Of a stretch of 64,000 nucleotides of DNA, positions 24,205 through 34,251 are shown piece after piece (positions within the stretch are counted from its first letter, which is position 1; every line of letters begins with the position of its first letter). The stretch spans positions 1 to 64,000 of the forward strand of contig NZ_VCKY01000026.1 of NCBI RefSeq assembly GCF_005889735.1, written 5' to 3'. The DNA is from Nonomuraea turkmeniaca. Its GTDB lineage: Bacteria > Actinomycetota > Actinomycetes > Streptosporangiales > Streptosporangiaceae. The translations under genes and the position numbers were made by a program. The notes below the pieces were generated by a model. It saw only the letters and a program-made list of their open reading frames with translations, was not told where the DNA came from and did not search any database.

Positions 24205-24924
24205 TCACAGGGTGCGGCGCACGCCCGCCTGGCGTTCGAGGTTGCGCAGCTGGACCGCCAGGTCGCCCTCGACGGCATGGTGCGCGGGGCCAGAACGGCC
24301 GATCGGCAACACTTCCTGGCCGCGCATGTCCTCCAGCATCAGCGCGAAGGCGGCGTACAGCGCCACGGTGGCCAGCAGCAGGCCGAGTACACCGGAGATC
24401 GTGGCCAGCCACGGCGTCCCGGTCAGGTTGGCGGCCGCGCCGACGGCGAAGCGGGGCACGGCCGTGCACAGCACCAGCCACAGCGCCCGCTTGGGTTTGG
24501 CCACGCTCGCCATCAGGACGGCGAACAGGGCGAAGACCAGGTTCAGTACTCCGAGCACGGAAGTGCCGGGCGGGGAGTCGAGGGCGAGCACCAGGGAACT
24601 GGCCAGCCACATGCCGGAGAAGCAGGCCATCAGGGTGGCCGCGATCACGTCGCGGGCGCCGAAGGCGAAAACCGCCACCACGAGCTGCAGGACAAACGCC
24701 GGCAGGATGGTCATGGCGATCGCACGGTGGGCTCCGGGAGGGAACAAGCCCAGTTGGAGGGTGGCGATCATGACCGACGCGATGGCCACCGAGTAGAAGC
24801 CGAGCGGCATCGGGGAGGCGATCGGCCGCAGGTTGATGCGCGTCATGCGGCGCAGATCCGGCTCGTGGTAGCGGCCGCCGGGTGCGGCCTGCTCGCCGCC
24901 GGGCTGGGGGTCAGGGGTGTTCAT
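24205..24924 (-). CDS. six-helix membrane protein, possibly GPR1/FUN34/YaaH-like
   Basis: 239 residues from the ATG at 24924; the longer frame to 24966 has no better start signal. After a polar N-terminus rich in Pro/Gly there are about six hydrophobic helices. The first follows NLRPIASPMPLGFYSVAIAS, which resembles the N-P-x-P-L-G-F entry of acetate/succinate channels of the GPR1/FUN34/YaaH family. The charged C-terminal tail (DLAVQLRNLERQAGVRRTL) is probably cytoplasmic. The family assignment is tentative. Its position among esterases and an amidohydrolase suggests movement of a short carboxylate product (inference). Confidence 0.65.
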   Translation of the reverse strand: MNTPDPQPGGEQAAPGGRYHEPDLRRMTRINLRPIASPMPLGFYSVAIASVMIATLQLGLFPPGAHRAIAMTILPAFVLQLVVAVFAFGARDVIAATLMACFSGMWLASSLVLALDSPPGTSVLGVLNLVFALFAVLMASVAKPKRALWLVLCTAVPRFAVGAAANLTGTPWLATISGVLGLLLATVALYAAFALMLEDMRGQEVLPIGRSGPAHHAVEGDLAVQLRNLERQAGVRRTL

Positions 24925-25006
24925 AGCGAGGTCTCCCTGGCCCGCGTGGGGCGACGTCCGCCCCACGCGGGCCGCGTTCGAGGTGGATGGGCCCGCGGGC
25001 CCCGTC

Positions 25007-25960
25007 TCAGCTCTTGGCCAGGGCGCGGCGCAGCGTGCCGACGGCCAGTTCGATCGCGGACTCGGCCGCGTGGGTTTCGCGCAGCGCGTTGAGCATCACG
25101 AAGTCGTGGATGATGCCCAGGTAGCGCACGGCGGTCACCGGCACCCCGGCGGTGCGCAGCTTGTTGGCGTACGCCTCGCCCTCGTCGCGCAGCACGTCGG
25201 CCTCGCCAGTGATGATCAGCGCCGGCGGCAACCCGGCCAGTTCCTCCAGCGAGGCCCGCAGCGGGGAGGCGGTGATCTCGGCGCGCTGGGCCTCGTCGGT
25301 GGTGTACTGGTCCCAGAACCACTGCATGCCGTCGCGGCGCAGGAAGTAGCCCTCGGCGAACTGGTGGTAGGAGTCGGTGTCGAAGGAGGCGTCGGTCACC
25401 GGGTAGAACAGCACCTGCTGACGCAGCGGCAGTCCGCCGCGCTGCTTGGCCATGAGCGTCAGGGCGGCGCTCATGTTGCCGCCGACGGAGTCGCCGGCCA
25501 CCGCGATCCGGGTGGGGTCCAGGTTCTTGGTGGCGCCCTCGGTGACGATCCACTGCGCCACGGTCCAGTTCTGCTCGATCGCGACCGGGTAGCGGTGCTC
25601 GGGCGACAGGTCGTACTCGGGGAAGACCACGGCGGCGTCCGCACCGACCGCGAGCTCGCGCACCAGCCGGTCGTGGGTGTGCGCATTGCCGAACACCCAG
25701 CCCGCGCCGTGGATGTAGATGATCACGGGCAGGTCGCCCGTGCGGCCCGCGGGCCGCACGATGCGGGCCTTGACCTGGCCGGTGGGGCCGCCGGGGATCG
25801 TCACCCACTCCTCGTCCACGGCCGGCTTGTCGGCCGGGCCGGACTGCACGTCGTCGACGGCCTTGCGGCCCTCGCTCGGCAGCAGCTGGAACAGGAAGGG
25901 AGGCTGCGCGGTGGCTTCGGCGAAGGCTCGCGCGGCGGGTTCGAGGACAGGCTTGTTCAT
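25007..25960 (-). CDS. HSL-type alpha/beta hydrolase (esterase), copy 1
   Basis: 317 residues. The oxyanion-hole box is H-G-A-G (YIHGAGWVFGN), the nucleophile elbow GDSVGGN and the catalytic His lies in GIIHDFVML, with the Asp in the preceding ITGEADVLRDEG. These are the hormone-sensitive-lipase (arylacetamide deacetylase-like) signatures. It shares long identical stretches with the gene at 27409-28404 (for example ASPLRASLE and FAEGYFL), so the two are paralogues flanking a chloroperoxidase-like gene. Cytoplasmic; likely acts on small acyl esters. Confidence 0.9.
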   Translation of the reverse strand: MNKPVLEPAARAFAEATAQPPFLFQLLPSEGRKAVDDVQSGPADKPAVDEEWVTIPGGPTGQVKARIVRPAGRTGDLPVIIYIHGAGWVFGNAHTHDRLVRELAVGADAAVVFPEYDLSPEHRYPVAIEQNWTVAQWIVTEGATKNLDPTRIAVAGDSVGGNMSAALTLMAKQRGGLPLRQQVLFYPVTDASFDTDSYHQFAEGYFLRRDGMQWFWDQYTTDEAQRAEITASPLRASLEELAGLPPALIITGEADVLRDEGEAYANKLRTAGVPVTAVRYLGIIHDFVMLNALRETHAAESAIELAVGTLRRALAKS

Positions 25961-25994
25961 GGTTGCTCCACGTGTGAGAAGGGAATCCGCGGGA

Positions 25995-26192
25995 TCAGCG
26001 GCTGGTGGCGGCGCGCTCGATCAGGTGGGTCACCGCGTCGGGGTGGGAGACCGGCACGGCGTGAGAAGCGCCCTTGACCGTGACGGTGGCGCGCGCGTCG
26101 GCACGCTCGGCCATGAAGCTGAGCGCGGCCGGCGGGATGTTCTTGTCCCCGGTGCCGAACAGCGCCGATGGCCTGACGCCGGGTGCGCCGTG
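25995..26192 (-). pseudogene. C-terminal fragment of an alpha/beta hydrolase
   Basis: Between esterase 1 and the chloroperoxidase-like gene, one minus-strand frame reads ALFGTGDKNIPPAALSFMAE and then GASHAVPVSHPDAVTHLIE before a TGA at 25995-25997. This is the typical end of small alpha/beta hydrolases (catalytic Asp then S-H-A-V). The frame is closed by a TGA at 26193-26195, so nothing upstream of the last ~65 residues is present and there is no start. It resembles the C-terminus of the intact hydrolase at 34436-35161. Confidence 0.6.
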
Positions 26193-26246
26193 TCATCGTG
26201 GGTCCCTTACTGTCGTGAGACGGCGACGTACGGATGTGCTGCCGGC

Positions 26247-27098
<852 letters not shown>

Positions 27099-27258
27099 TC
27101 AATGGTGGTAGCGGGTGCGCGCGCTCGGGACCACGCCCAGGCCGGTAGGAGGAAGGGCGCCGGGCAGACCGCATCGGCTGTCGGTGGCCGGGGCCGGGCG
27201 TTGGTGACATGTGCCGGCCCGTATGCCCATGACGTTAGAGGGGATCTCTTGCCGCCTG

Positions 27259-27294
27259 TTGCCCGGAAGCGCACTGCTTCTTGCCCGGAAGTGC
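27259..27294. repeat. direct repeat TTGCCCGGAAGYGC, two copies 22 bp apart
   Basis: TTGCCCGGAAGCGC (27259-27272) and TTGCCCGGAAGTGC (27281-27294) differ at one base and sit two helical turns apart in the 328-bp space between the esterase-2 stop and the chloroperoxidase-like start. AraC-type regulators bind such tandem sites, and an AraC gene lies in the same cluster. No gene is visible in 27081-27408. Confidence 0.45.
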
Positions 27295-27408
27295 CGCACC
27301 AGGAGAAGGACGAGCAGGCGTCGGTTTCGTCAGGTCAGCAGCGTACGGCGGCGGGTCATCCGTGCGGCGGGATGTCACGCGTCCCGCCCGTGCCCGGGTA
27401 ACGAGAAG

Positions 27409-28404
27409 TCAGCCGCGGAAACGGTGCAGGACGACGTGGAGGGTGTCGATGGCCTGGATGACGGCGGCGCGGGCGGCGTCCGTGCCGTGCAGGGGATCGA
27501 GCACCATGAAGCCGTGGATGGTTCCGTGGTAGCGCATGGACACCACCGGCACTCCGGCCGCCCGTAGCTTGGCCGCGTATGCCTCGCCCTCGTCGCGGAC
27601 CACGTCGGCCTCGCCGGTGACCACCAGCGCCGGAGGGAGGCCGGTGAGCTGTTCCAGGGAAGCCCTCAGCGGTGACGCGGTGGCCTCGCTCCGCCGCTGT
27701 ATGTCCGGCAGGTACTGGTCCCAGAACCCGCGCATGGTCTCGCGGCTGAGGAAGTATCCCTCGGCGAACTCCCGGTAGGAGGAGGTGTCGAAGTCGGCGT
27801 CGGTGATCGGGCAGAACAGCACCTGCTGCACCAGCCGTACTCCTCCCCGTTCTTTGGCGAGCAGGGTCAGAGCCGCCACGAGGTTGCCCCCGGCCGAGTC
27901 ACCCACCGCGGCCATCCGGTGTCCGTCCAGGCCGATCTCGCCACCTCGGTCGTAGATCCACTTCGCGGCGGCGTAGCACTGCTCCAGGGCAACCGGATAG
28001 CGGGCCTCCGGGGCACGCTCGTACTCCACGAATACCGCGGCCGCGTCCGTGCCGAGAGCGAATTCGCGTACCAGGCGTTTGTGTGTGCCGGCGTCCCCCA
28101 GGGACCAGCTCAGGCCGTGCAGGAACAGCACGACGGGGATGTCGCCGACGCTGTCGGCGGGCTTGACCACCTGCACCCGCACATGTCCGGTCGGCCCGCC
28201 CGGCAGGGCGAACCACTCCGCCGACGTGTCCGCGTCCTCGGGGAGACGGTCTCCGCCCTGCAGTTCGACCAGGGCCAGTCGCGCCCGCTCCAGGTCCAGA
28301 TCCGCGCCCCCCAGTGACGACGGACCGACGTGGCCGTCCAGGAATGCCCGGGATGGGCGATCCAGGACCGGGTGCCGATCGAACGGCGAAGCTGTGTCGC
28401 TCAC
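27409..28404 (-). CDS. HSL-type alpha/beta hydrolase (esterase), copy 2
   Basis: 331 residues from the GTG at 28404, which has GGCAGGAG 5 nt upstream; the longer frame (to 28608) is rejected because its extra residues look non-coding. Oxyanion box LHGLSWSLGD (H-G-L-S instead of H-G-G-G), nucleophile GDSAGGN, Asp in VTGEADVVRDEG, His in GTIHGFMVL. It is a paralogue of the gene at 25007-25960. The altered oxyanion box in both copies may narrow substrate range. Probably under control of the AraC regulator encoded upstream. Confidence 0.9.
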   Translation of the reverse strand: MSDTASPFDRHPVLDRPSRAFLDGHVGPSSLGGADLDLERARLALVELQGGDRLPEDADTSAEWFALPGGPTGHVRVQVVKPADSVGDIPVVLFLHGLSWSLGDAGTHKRLVREFALGTDAAAVFVEYERAPEARYPVALEQCYAAAKWIYDRGGEIGLDGHRMAAVGDSAGGNLVAALTLLAKERGGVRLVQQVLFCPITDADFDTSSYREFAEGYFLSRETMRGFWDQYLPDIQRRSEATASPLRASLEQLTGLPPALVVTGEADVVRDEGEAYAAKLRAAGVPVVSMRYHGTIHGFMVLDPLHGTDAARAAVIQAIDTLHVVLHRFRG

Positions 28405-28669
28405 ATGGTCTCCTGCCAAGAAGGCCATGAAGGCCTGAGGCGGACGGGCTCTCCAGGTGCCAGGTCGGCGGACGGTGGGAGCCCGCCACCGTGTGCCCGG
28501 CCGGCGGCGGTCGCGATGCCACCGGTGGCGGGACCGGGGCAGCGCCGCCGGGAGCACGTGGCGGCCCTCAATGTTTCGAACAGGCACCTTATCTGCTCGG
28601 CAGACCATCGTCGTCCGCGGCTGGACATCGTCGCGGCCCCTTGCCGTTCACTCAAGCCGGGCGCGGAGA

Positions 28670-29689
28670 TCACCGCTGATCGGCGCTGGGCAGGCGGGCC
28701 TCCGCAGAGGGGTCCGGCCCCGGCCTGCCTTCTGCTTCGACGGTGCGAAGGCTGCGCCATTCACGAGGGGAAACCCCGTAGACGGCGCGGAAGGCACGGC
28801 TGAAGTGGGCGGGATTGACGAATCCCCATCGCTGGGCCACGACTGACACCGTGGGCACCGTCCTGCCGCGGCGAGCCAGCTCGCGCCCGCACTCCTCCAG
28901 GCGCCTGTGCTGGATGAGCCGGCCGACCGTGATCCCTTCACCCTCGAAGACCCGGTGCAGGTAGCGGATGGAGATCCGGAGCGCCTGCGCGATGCTCTCC
29001 GGCGACAGATCGGGATCGCCCAGATTCCGGTTGATGTGATCGCGCACCTGCAGGACGAGGTGGGCACGGGCGGTGTCCGCCTCCAGGGTGACCTGGTTGG
29101 TCCGCTCGGCCACCAGGGTGGAGAACAGGTCGACCACGTTGCCCGCCAATCGGTCCGCCACGGCCGGCGTGTAGGCGTGGGCCGAGGCGGCCAGCGTGGC
29201 CAGGAAAGGCACCAGCATCGAGCCGAAGCCGTCCGTGGTGCCGATGGCGGTGCCGGTGACCCGCCGGATGTCGGCCTCCGGAACGCCCAGGACACGGCGG
29301 GGCAGCTGGAAGACATGCGTGGAGAACCGTTGCGGATAGTCGAAGAAGTACGGCCTCGTCGTGTCGTACACCACCAGATCCCCCTCGCCCACCTCGGCCC
29401 GCCGGCCATCCTGGATGAAGGTCGCCGGGCCCGACACCTGGACCCCGATGGCCACGTACGCCTCCGACGAGCGCGCGATCAGCGTCGGCGTGCGGCTGAT
29501 CCGCTTCGCGTCCGCCTCCATGGTCGAGACCCGGAGATACCCGAGGCGGTCGGTCGTGATCCGGCCGTCGAACGGCCCGTCGCCCTGCGGGACGACGGTC
29601 ATCGGCACCAGTGTTCTGCTCACCGCGTCGTTCCAGTAGGCGACCTTGTCCCGGTCAGGAACGGAAGCGGTCGTCAACACCATGCTCAA
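28670..29689 (-). CDS. AraC family transcriptional regulator
   Basis: 339 residues. Residues about 15-195 match the AraC-binding-like domain (AraC_binding_2; YVAIGVQVSGPATFIQDGRR, GDLVVYDTTRPYFF). The C-terminal ~100 residues carry two helix-turn-helix motifs: LSPESIAQALRISIRYLHRV and VSVVAQRWGFVNPAHFSRAF, ending YGVSPREWR. It is the first gene of the minus-strand esterase cluster and most likely activates it. Domain order fits regulators of catabolic genes responding to small aromatic or acyl compounds; the inducer is unknown. Confidence 0.9.
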   Translation of the reverse strand: MSMVLTTASVPDRDKVAYWNDAVSRTLVPMTVVPQGDGPFDGRITTDRLGYLRVSTMEADAKRISRTPTLIARSSEAYVAIGVQVSGPATFIQDGRRAEVGEGDLVVYDTTRPYFFDYPQRFSTHVFQLPRRVLGVPEADIRRVTGTAIGTTDGFGSMLVPFLATLAASAHAYTPAVADRLAGNVVDLFSTLVAERTNQVTLEADTARAHLVLQVRDHINRNLGDPDLSPESIAQALRISIRYLHRVFEGEGITVGRLIQHRRLEECGRELARRGRTVPTVSVVAQRWGFVNPAHFSRAFRAVYGVSPREWRSLRTVEAEGRPGPDPSAEARLPSADQR

Positions 29690-29787
29690 CCTGCGCTCCC
29701 CTCAGCAAGAGTGACACGCACCCGCAACAGACCCGGAACAGGGCGGACTGCTATGCCTGCCCGGAAGGCGGCATCCATCATGAAGTA

Positions 29788-29822
29788 GGTCCTTCCTTGG
29801 CGTACCGAGCCTAGGAAGGACC
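29788..29822 (-). terminator. strong hairpin after the AfsR-like gene
   Basis: A 14-bp inverted repeat (GGTCCTTCCTTGGC and GCCTAGGAAGGACC, one mismatch) around a 7-nt loop starts 38 nt past the stop of the SARP/AfsR gene. It lies about 100 bp upstream of the araC start, so it could separate the two transcription units. Confidence 0.65.
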
Positions 29823-29859
29823 CTGTGTATGAACTGTGCGAGATCTGTGACAGGGCTGT

Positions 29860-32670
29860 TCAGAGAGCTGCCAGCTTGGCGCTGATCTCGTCTGCCGCCG
29901 GATGGCGCAGGTCGGTGAGGATCGTCAGGGCGGCCTGCCACGCCTCGCGCGCGGCCTCGCGCTCTCCGGCGTCCATGTGCACATCCCCCAGTCGCCGGAG
30001 CGACGATGCCTCGGGATGACGGGCACCCATGCTGTGGCGTAGCTCGGCCGCGCGCCGATAGGCGGTGATGGCCTGCTGGAACTGCCCGAGCCGGTGCCTG
30101 GCGTACCCGACGCTGTCCCACGCCGCGGACTCGCCCCGGCGAAATCCCAGCTCCGCCAGTCGCTCGACCGCGCTCTGGCAACATTCCAGGCCCTGCTGGA
30201 AGTGACCGAGCTGCATGTGGTACCAGCCGACGTCGTTGAGCGTGGCCGCCTGCCCGCGAGCGTCGCCGCTGACGGTGAACAGCTCAAGCGCCTGCTCAGT
30301 GAGGGCCAACGCCTCCGTCGTCCGTCCCTGCCTGTTGAGCTCGTAGGAGACGTAGCGCATGGCCTGCGCCTGGTTGTCGAGATCGCCCACTCTGCCGAAC
30401 AGTTCGACCGCGCGGTAGACGTATTCGAGCGCCTCGTGCGTGCGCCCCAGGTCGCTCGCTGCGCCGCCCAGGCTGTGATACGCGTGAGCCTGCGCGCCGA
30501 CGTCCCCCAGCCGTTCGGCGGCCTGGAGCGCCGTCCGATGAGTGGCCAGCGCCTCCTCCCGATAGCCCCTCCGCTCAAGAAACTCCGTCAGCGCCCAGGC
30601 CAGTTGCCAGGCGTGCCTGTCGAACCCCGACCGCGCCGCCGTCTGGATGGCGGCGACCAGCGCGCGATGCTCCGTACGCAGCCAGGTCTCCGCCCGCTCC
30701 TCGTCGGCGAAGCGGGTCTCCGGGACGCCTGGCACGGGCGGCTCCACCGTGATCCCTTTAGTCAACGGCGCGATCGCTAGGTGGGCGGCATGGGCCGTGT
30801 GCAGGTAGTAGTCCAGCACGCGCTGCAGGGCCTTCCGGCCCTCGCCCTCGTCGGTGAGTTCGGCGGCGTAGGCGTGCAGGAGGTCGTGGAAGGCGTACCG
30901 CCCTGGCGATGTCTCGGTAAGGAGGTTGGCCGCGACCAGCTCGGCCAGAAGCGTCCTGGCCGGGGCGCCGGCGAGCGCGGCGGCTGCGTCGAGGCCCACC
31001 TCGCCGCGGCCGGGGTGAACGGCGAGCAGCCGGAACAGCCGGGCCGCGGGCTCGCTGAGCGTCCTATAGGACCAGGAGAAGACGGTCCTGGCGTCGATGG
31101 CCGTGTCGGGGCCGGTGAACGCGTGCAGGCTGCCGTCCGTGTGGCGCAGCTCGGCCGCGATGGACGACAGGGTGAAGGCGCGGTTCGCGGCCGCGCGGGC
31201 CGCCACGATCGCCAGCGCCAGCGGCAGCCGCGCGCACAGGGCGATGATCTCTTCGGCCGCGTCCGGCTCGGCCGCCACCCGGGCCTCGCCCAGCCGCCGG
31301 GCCAGGAAGTCGCGTGCCTCATCGACCGGCAGCACGTCGAGGGCAAGCGCATGCGCCCCGTGCATGGCGACCAGCCCGAGCAGGTGGTTCCTGCTGGTGA
31401 CCAGGACGAGCGCGCCCGGGGTGCCCGGCAGCAGCGGCGTCACCTGCGCGGTGTCGCGCGCGTTGTCGAGCAGGATCAGCATCCGCCGCCCGGCCAGCGA
31501 ACTGCGGAACAGCGCCGCGCGCGCGTCCAGGCCCGACGGCACGCGTTCAGGCGGCACGTCGAGGGCTTCCAGGAATCCGCGCAGCACGTCGGCCGGGCCC
31601 AGGGCCTCTTCGGTCGGGTCGAAGCCGCGCAGGTTGACGTAGAGCTGGCCGTCGGGGAAGCGGCCGGCGAGCCGGTGCGCGACGTGGATCGCCAGCGTGG
31701 TCTTGCCGATTCCGGCCATGCCGCCGATCGCGCTGATGAGAACGGTCTGGTGTGCGCCGGGCACCCGTTCGAGCAGCTCCGCGACCTGTTCGTGGCGGCC
31801 GGTGAAGGCCGCCACGTCCACGGGCAACTGGGCCGGCACCACCGCGGGAAGCCCCGGCGCGGGACGTACAGGCTGTGCGGGCTGCGCGGGAGGTGTGGCG
31901 GACTCGGACAGGACGGCGTCGTGCGCCGCACGCACCTCAGGACCCGGGTCGACGCCCAGCTCGTCCGCGAGCCGCTCTCGAAGGGCGTGGAAGACGGTGA
32001 ACGCGGCCGCCTGCTGTCCGGTGGCCGCGAGCATACGGATCAGCCTGGCCTGCAACGACTCGTCCAGCGGATACGCCTCAGCCGCCCGCTGCACCGCCAC
32101 CAACGCCCGCCCCGGAGCACCGGCGCGCAGCGCCACGTCCGCAGCCTGGCGCACCGCGCTCACATACTCCCGCTCCAGCGCGACGAACACCGGATGGATG
32201 CGAACGTCCACCTCCACGTTGGCCGCCACCGGCCCCTGCCACAGGCCGAGCGCCTCCACCAGCAACCGCACGCACAGCTCGGAGTCCCCCGCCGCATCCG
32301 CGCGCAGGGCCTGGTCCACACCGCGCCGGAAGACCAGCAGGTCCACGTCGTCGGCGGCCGCCCCCAATCGGTATCCGCCCCCGCTGCGCACCAGCAGAGT
32401 CCCCTCCGAACGCGGCGGCAACTCCGGGTCGAGCAGCCTGCGCAGTTTGCCGACGTAGCGCTGCACGATGTTGACCGCGCTCGCCGGGGGATCGTCCCGC
32501 CAGAGCACGTCCACGATGTCCTCAACGGTCACCGCCCGGTCCGAGCCTGCCAGCAGCAGCGCCAGCAAGGCCCGCTGTTGTGGAGGCCCGAGCTCGAGTT
32601 CCGACCCGTTCCGCCAGACTCGTACGGGCCCGAGCACCGCGAAACGAAGATCACAACTGGACCGCTCCAT
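29860..32670 (-). CDS. AfsR/SARP family regulator with NB-ARC and TPR domains
   Basis: 936 residues from the ATG at 32670 (GGAG 5 nt upstream); the frame runs on to 33378 but those 236 residues overlap the divergent isochorismatase gene and are rejected. Order: OmpR-like winged helix (LRFAVLGPVRVWRNGSELEL, RALLALLL), BTAD helical domain to about residue 250, NB-ARC ATPase (P-loop GGMAGIGKTTLAIHVA; hhhhD segment RMLILLDNA; LPLALAIV), winged helix, then TPR repeats (AERLGDVGAQAHAYHSLGG; QAQAMRYVSYELNRQGRTTE). This is the layout of global or cluster-linked activators of secondary metabolism. It is divergent from 33032-35161 and may control it. A 14-bp hairpin follows its stop. Confidence 0.93.
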   Translation of the reverse strand: MERSSCDLRFAVLGPVRVWRNGSELELGPPQQRALLALLLAGSDRAVTVEDIVDVLWRDDPPASAVNIVQRYVGKLRRLLDPELPPRSEGTLLVRSGGGYRLGAAADDVDLLVFRRGVDQALRADAAGDSELCVRLLVEALGLWQGPVAANVEVDVRIHPVFVALEREYVSAVRQAADVALRAGAPGRALVAVQRAAEAYPLDESLQARLIRMLAATGQQAAAFTVFHALRERLADELGVDPGPEVRAAHDAVLSESATPPAQPAQPVRPAPGLPAVVPAQLPVDVAAFTGRHEQVAELLERVPGAHQTVLISAIGGMAGIGKTTLAIHVAHRLAGRFPDGQLYVNLRGFDPTEEALGPADVLRGFLEALDVPPERVPSGLDARAALFRSSLAGRRMLILLDNARDTAQVTPLLPGTPGALVLVTSRNHLLGLVAMHGAHALALDVLPVDEARDFLARRLGEARVAAEPDAAEEIIALCARLPLALAIVAARAAANRAFTLSSIAAELRHTDGSLHAFTGPDTAIDARTVFSWSYRTLSEPAARLFRLLAVHPGRGEVGLDAAAALAGAPARTLLAELVAANLLTETSPGRYAFHDLLHAYAAELTDEGEGRKALQRVLDYYLHTAHAAHLAIAPLTKGITVEPPVPGVPETRFADEERAETWLRTEHRALVAAIQTAARSGFDRHAWQLAWALTEFLERRGYREEALATHRTALQAAERLGDVGAQAHAYHSLGGAASDLGRTHEALEYVYRAVELFGRVGDLDNQAQAMRYVSYELNRQGRTTEALALTEQALELFTVSGDARGQAATLNDVGWYHMQLGHFQQGLECCQSAVERLAELGFRRGESAAWDSVGYARHRLGQFQQAITAYRRAAELRHSMGARHPEASSLRRLGDVHMDAGEREAAREAWQAALTILTDLRHPAADEISAKLAAL

Positions 32671-33031
32671 ACCACTCCGCCCTGCGATGCGGTCACCGCC
32701 GCCCGAACACCGCAGCACAGCGTACAACCGCACATAACCGGAGGTCGGCGCGGGTGTGTCGCCACTCAGCTCGCCTCTCGCGCGGAGACCACGGCGGCGG
32801 GCGGACACGTCCTGTGCCGTGCAGTCCGGGAACAACAAAGGCCACCATGAGGAAAGAAACGGCCGGCCGAGCCGGGCTAGCGTGATCGGCACGGCGCCAG
32901 ATCGACTCCCGCCCCCTCCGGTGCGGCAGGGAGTGGTCCGCCCCCTATCCGCGGCAACCCGAGAGGGCGCCGCTCCCCCCGCCCCGCATTCCGTGCGGGC
33001 GGGATCACGCCCTGCCAGAGAGGAAATCGTC
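32671..33031. other. divergent promoter region between AfsR-like and isochorismatase-like genes
   Basis: 361 bp without an intact gene. It must hold two divergent promoters. An AT-richer patch (CGTACAACCGCACATAACCG, about 32720-32740) is the most promoter-like part on the minus-strand side. I could not identify a clear pair of heptamer repeats of the SARP type. A 12-codon ORF starting ATGAGGAAAGAAACG (about 32846) has no support. Confidence 0.35.
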
Positions 33032-33694
33032 ATGGTCGACTTCGCCCAGGTGAAGCCCGTCCCCAGCCCGGACCTGCTCACTCCGCACAACGCGGTCATG
33101 CTCTTCGTGGACCACCAGCCGCAGATGTTCTTCGGCGTGGCCAGCGGCGACCGCGCCGCCATCATCAACAACACGGTTGGTCTGGCGAAAACCGCTCGGG
33201 CCTTCGACGTTCCGGTAGTGCTCACCACCGTCGCCGCGGAGTCCTTCTCCGGCCCGATCCTGCCGCAGCTGACCGAGGTCTTCCCCCTGAACGAGGTCCT
33301 CGACCGCAGCACGATGAACGCGTGGGAGGACGCCTCGGTCGTCGAGGCCATCAAGGCGACCGGCCGTAAGAAGATCATCCTGTCCGGCCTGTGGACCGAG
33401 GTGTGCCTGGTGCTTCCGGCGCTTTCGGCGCTCGGCCAGGGCTACGAGCTCTACGTCGTCGCCGACGCTTCCGGCGGTGTGAGCTCCGAGGCGCACGGGC
33501 ACGCCATCCAGCGTATGACCGCCGCGGGCGCGGTCCCGGTGACCTGGGTTCAGGTCCTGTTGGAGCTGCAGCGGGACTGGGCCCGTCAGGAGACGTACGG
33601 GACGGTCATGGAGATCGTCAAGGAACACGCCGGCGCCTATGGCCTCGGGGTCTTGTACGCGCAGACCGTCATTGGCGCGCACGCGGCGGGCTGA
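33032..33694 (+). CDS. isochorismatase-fold hydrolase (YcaC-like)
   Basis: 220 residues from the ATG at 33032 with AGAGGA 8 nt upstream. Cysteine-hydrolase features: VMLFVDHQPQMFFGV with the catalytic Asp, the Lys position in ATGRKKIILSGLWTEVCLVL and the nucleophilic Cys in that WTEVC segment, then ELYVVADASGGVSSEAH. The YcaC branch has D-x-Q and the T-E-V-C motif as here; its physiological substrate is not known. It starts the plus-strand set isochorismatase-DoxX-hydrolase, divergent from the AfsR-like regulator. Confidence 0.9.
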   Translation: MVDFAQVKPVPSPDLLTPHNAVMLFVDHQPQMFFGVASGDRAAIINNTVGLAKTARAFDVPVVLTTVAAESFSGPILPQLTEVFPLNEVLDRSTMNAWEDASVVEAIKATGRKKIILSGLWTEVCLVLPALSALGQGYELYVVADASGGVSSEAHGHAIQRMTAAGAVPVTWVQVLLELQRDWARQETYGTVMEIVKEHAGAYGLGVLYAQTVIGAHAAG

Positions 33695-33738
33695 CCCATG
33701 CCCCGCCACTGCGGCCGCACCGCACCACGGGGTGGCCG

Positions 33739-34251
33739 GTGAGCCCCACGCTGCTGAACCTCGGTCTGCTGATCTTGCGCCTGGTGACCGGGCTGCTGAT
33801 CGCCGCGCACGGCATCCAGAAGATCAGTTTCCACCTGGGCGGCAAAGGGCTGGAGGGCGGCACCCGCGAGTTCCGCGAAGACGGCTTCCGCGGCGGCCCC
33901 CTCACCGCTCTGGCCGCCGGGGCGGGCCAGATCGGCTCCGGCCTGCTACTGGCGGCCGGCTTGGCGACCCCGCTCGCCGCCGCCGGCGTCATCGGTGTCA
34001 TGACGGTGGCGCTCACCGTCAAATGGCGCCACGGCTTGTGGGTGCAGAACGACGGCTACGAGTATCCGCTGTTCCTCATCACCACGGCCACCGTCCTCGC
34101 CGCCACCGGGCCGGGGCAGTGGTCCGCCGACCAGGTGATCGGCCTGCTGCCGGTTTCGGCATGGTGGTCCGCCGTCGCTGTGACGGTCGGGCTGGGCAGC
34201 GGGCTGCTGGCCCGGCTCCTGCTGCACCGCCCGGCGGCGCCGGCCGACTAG
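33739..34251 (+). CDS. DoxX family membrane protein
   Basis: 170 residues from a GTG at 33739 (GGGG 6 nt upstream); no ATG fits. Four hydrophobic segments: NLGLLILRLVTGLLIAAHGI, then AAGAGQIGSGLLLAAGLATP, AAAGVIGVMTVALTVKW and a last helix in the SAWWSAVAVTVGLGSGLLAR region. The DoxX signature G-x-x-x-x-x-H-G-x-x-K and N-G-Y-E-Y-P (NDGYEYPLFL) is clear. DoxX proteins act in the membrane in thiol redox balance or as quinone-linked subunits; the role here is open. 44 bp after the isochorismatase-like gene, so probably co-transcribed. Confidence 0.88.
   Translation: MSPTLLNLGLLILRLVTGLLIAAHGIQKISFHLGGKGLEGGTREFREDGFRGGPLTALAAGAGQIGSGLLLAAGLATPLAAAGVIGVMTVALTVKWRHGLWVQNDGYEYPLFLITTATVLAATGPGQWSADQVIGLLPVSAWWSAVAVTVGLGSGLLARLLLHRPAAPAD

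Noticed and set aside
32671..33378. N-terminal extension of the AfsR-like gene
   Set aside because: It overlaps the divergent isochorismatase gene and has no family similarity; a good RBS and the winged-helix start are at 32670.
33698..33741. 14-codon ORF before the DoxX-like gene
   Set aside because: No RBS and no coding pattern; it ends at the DoxX GTG by chance.
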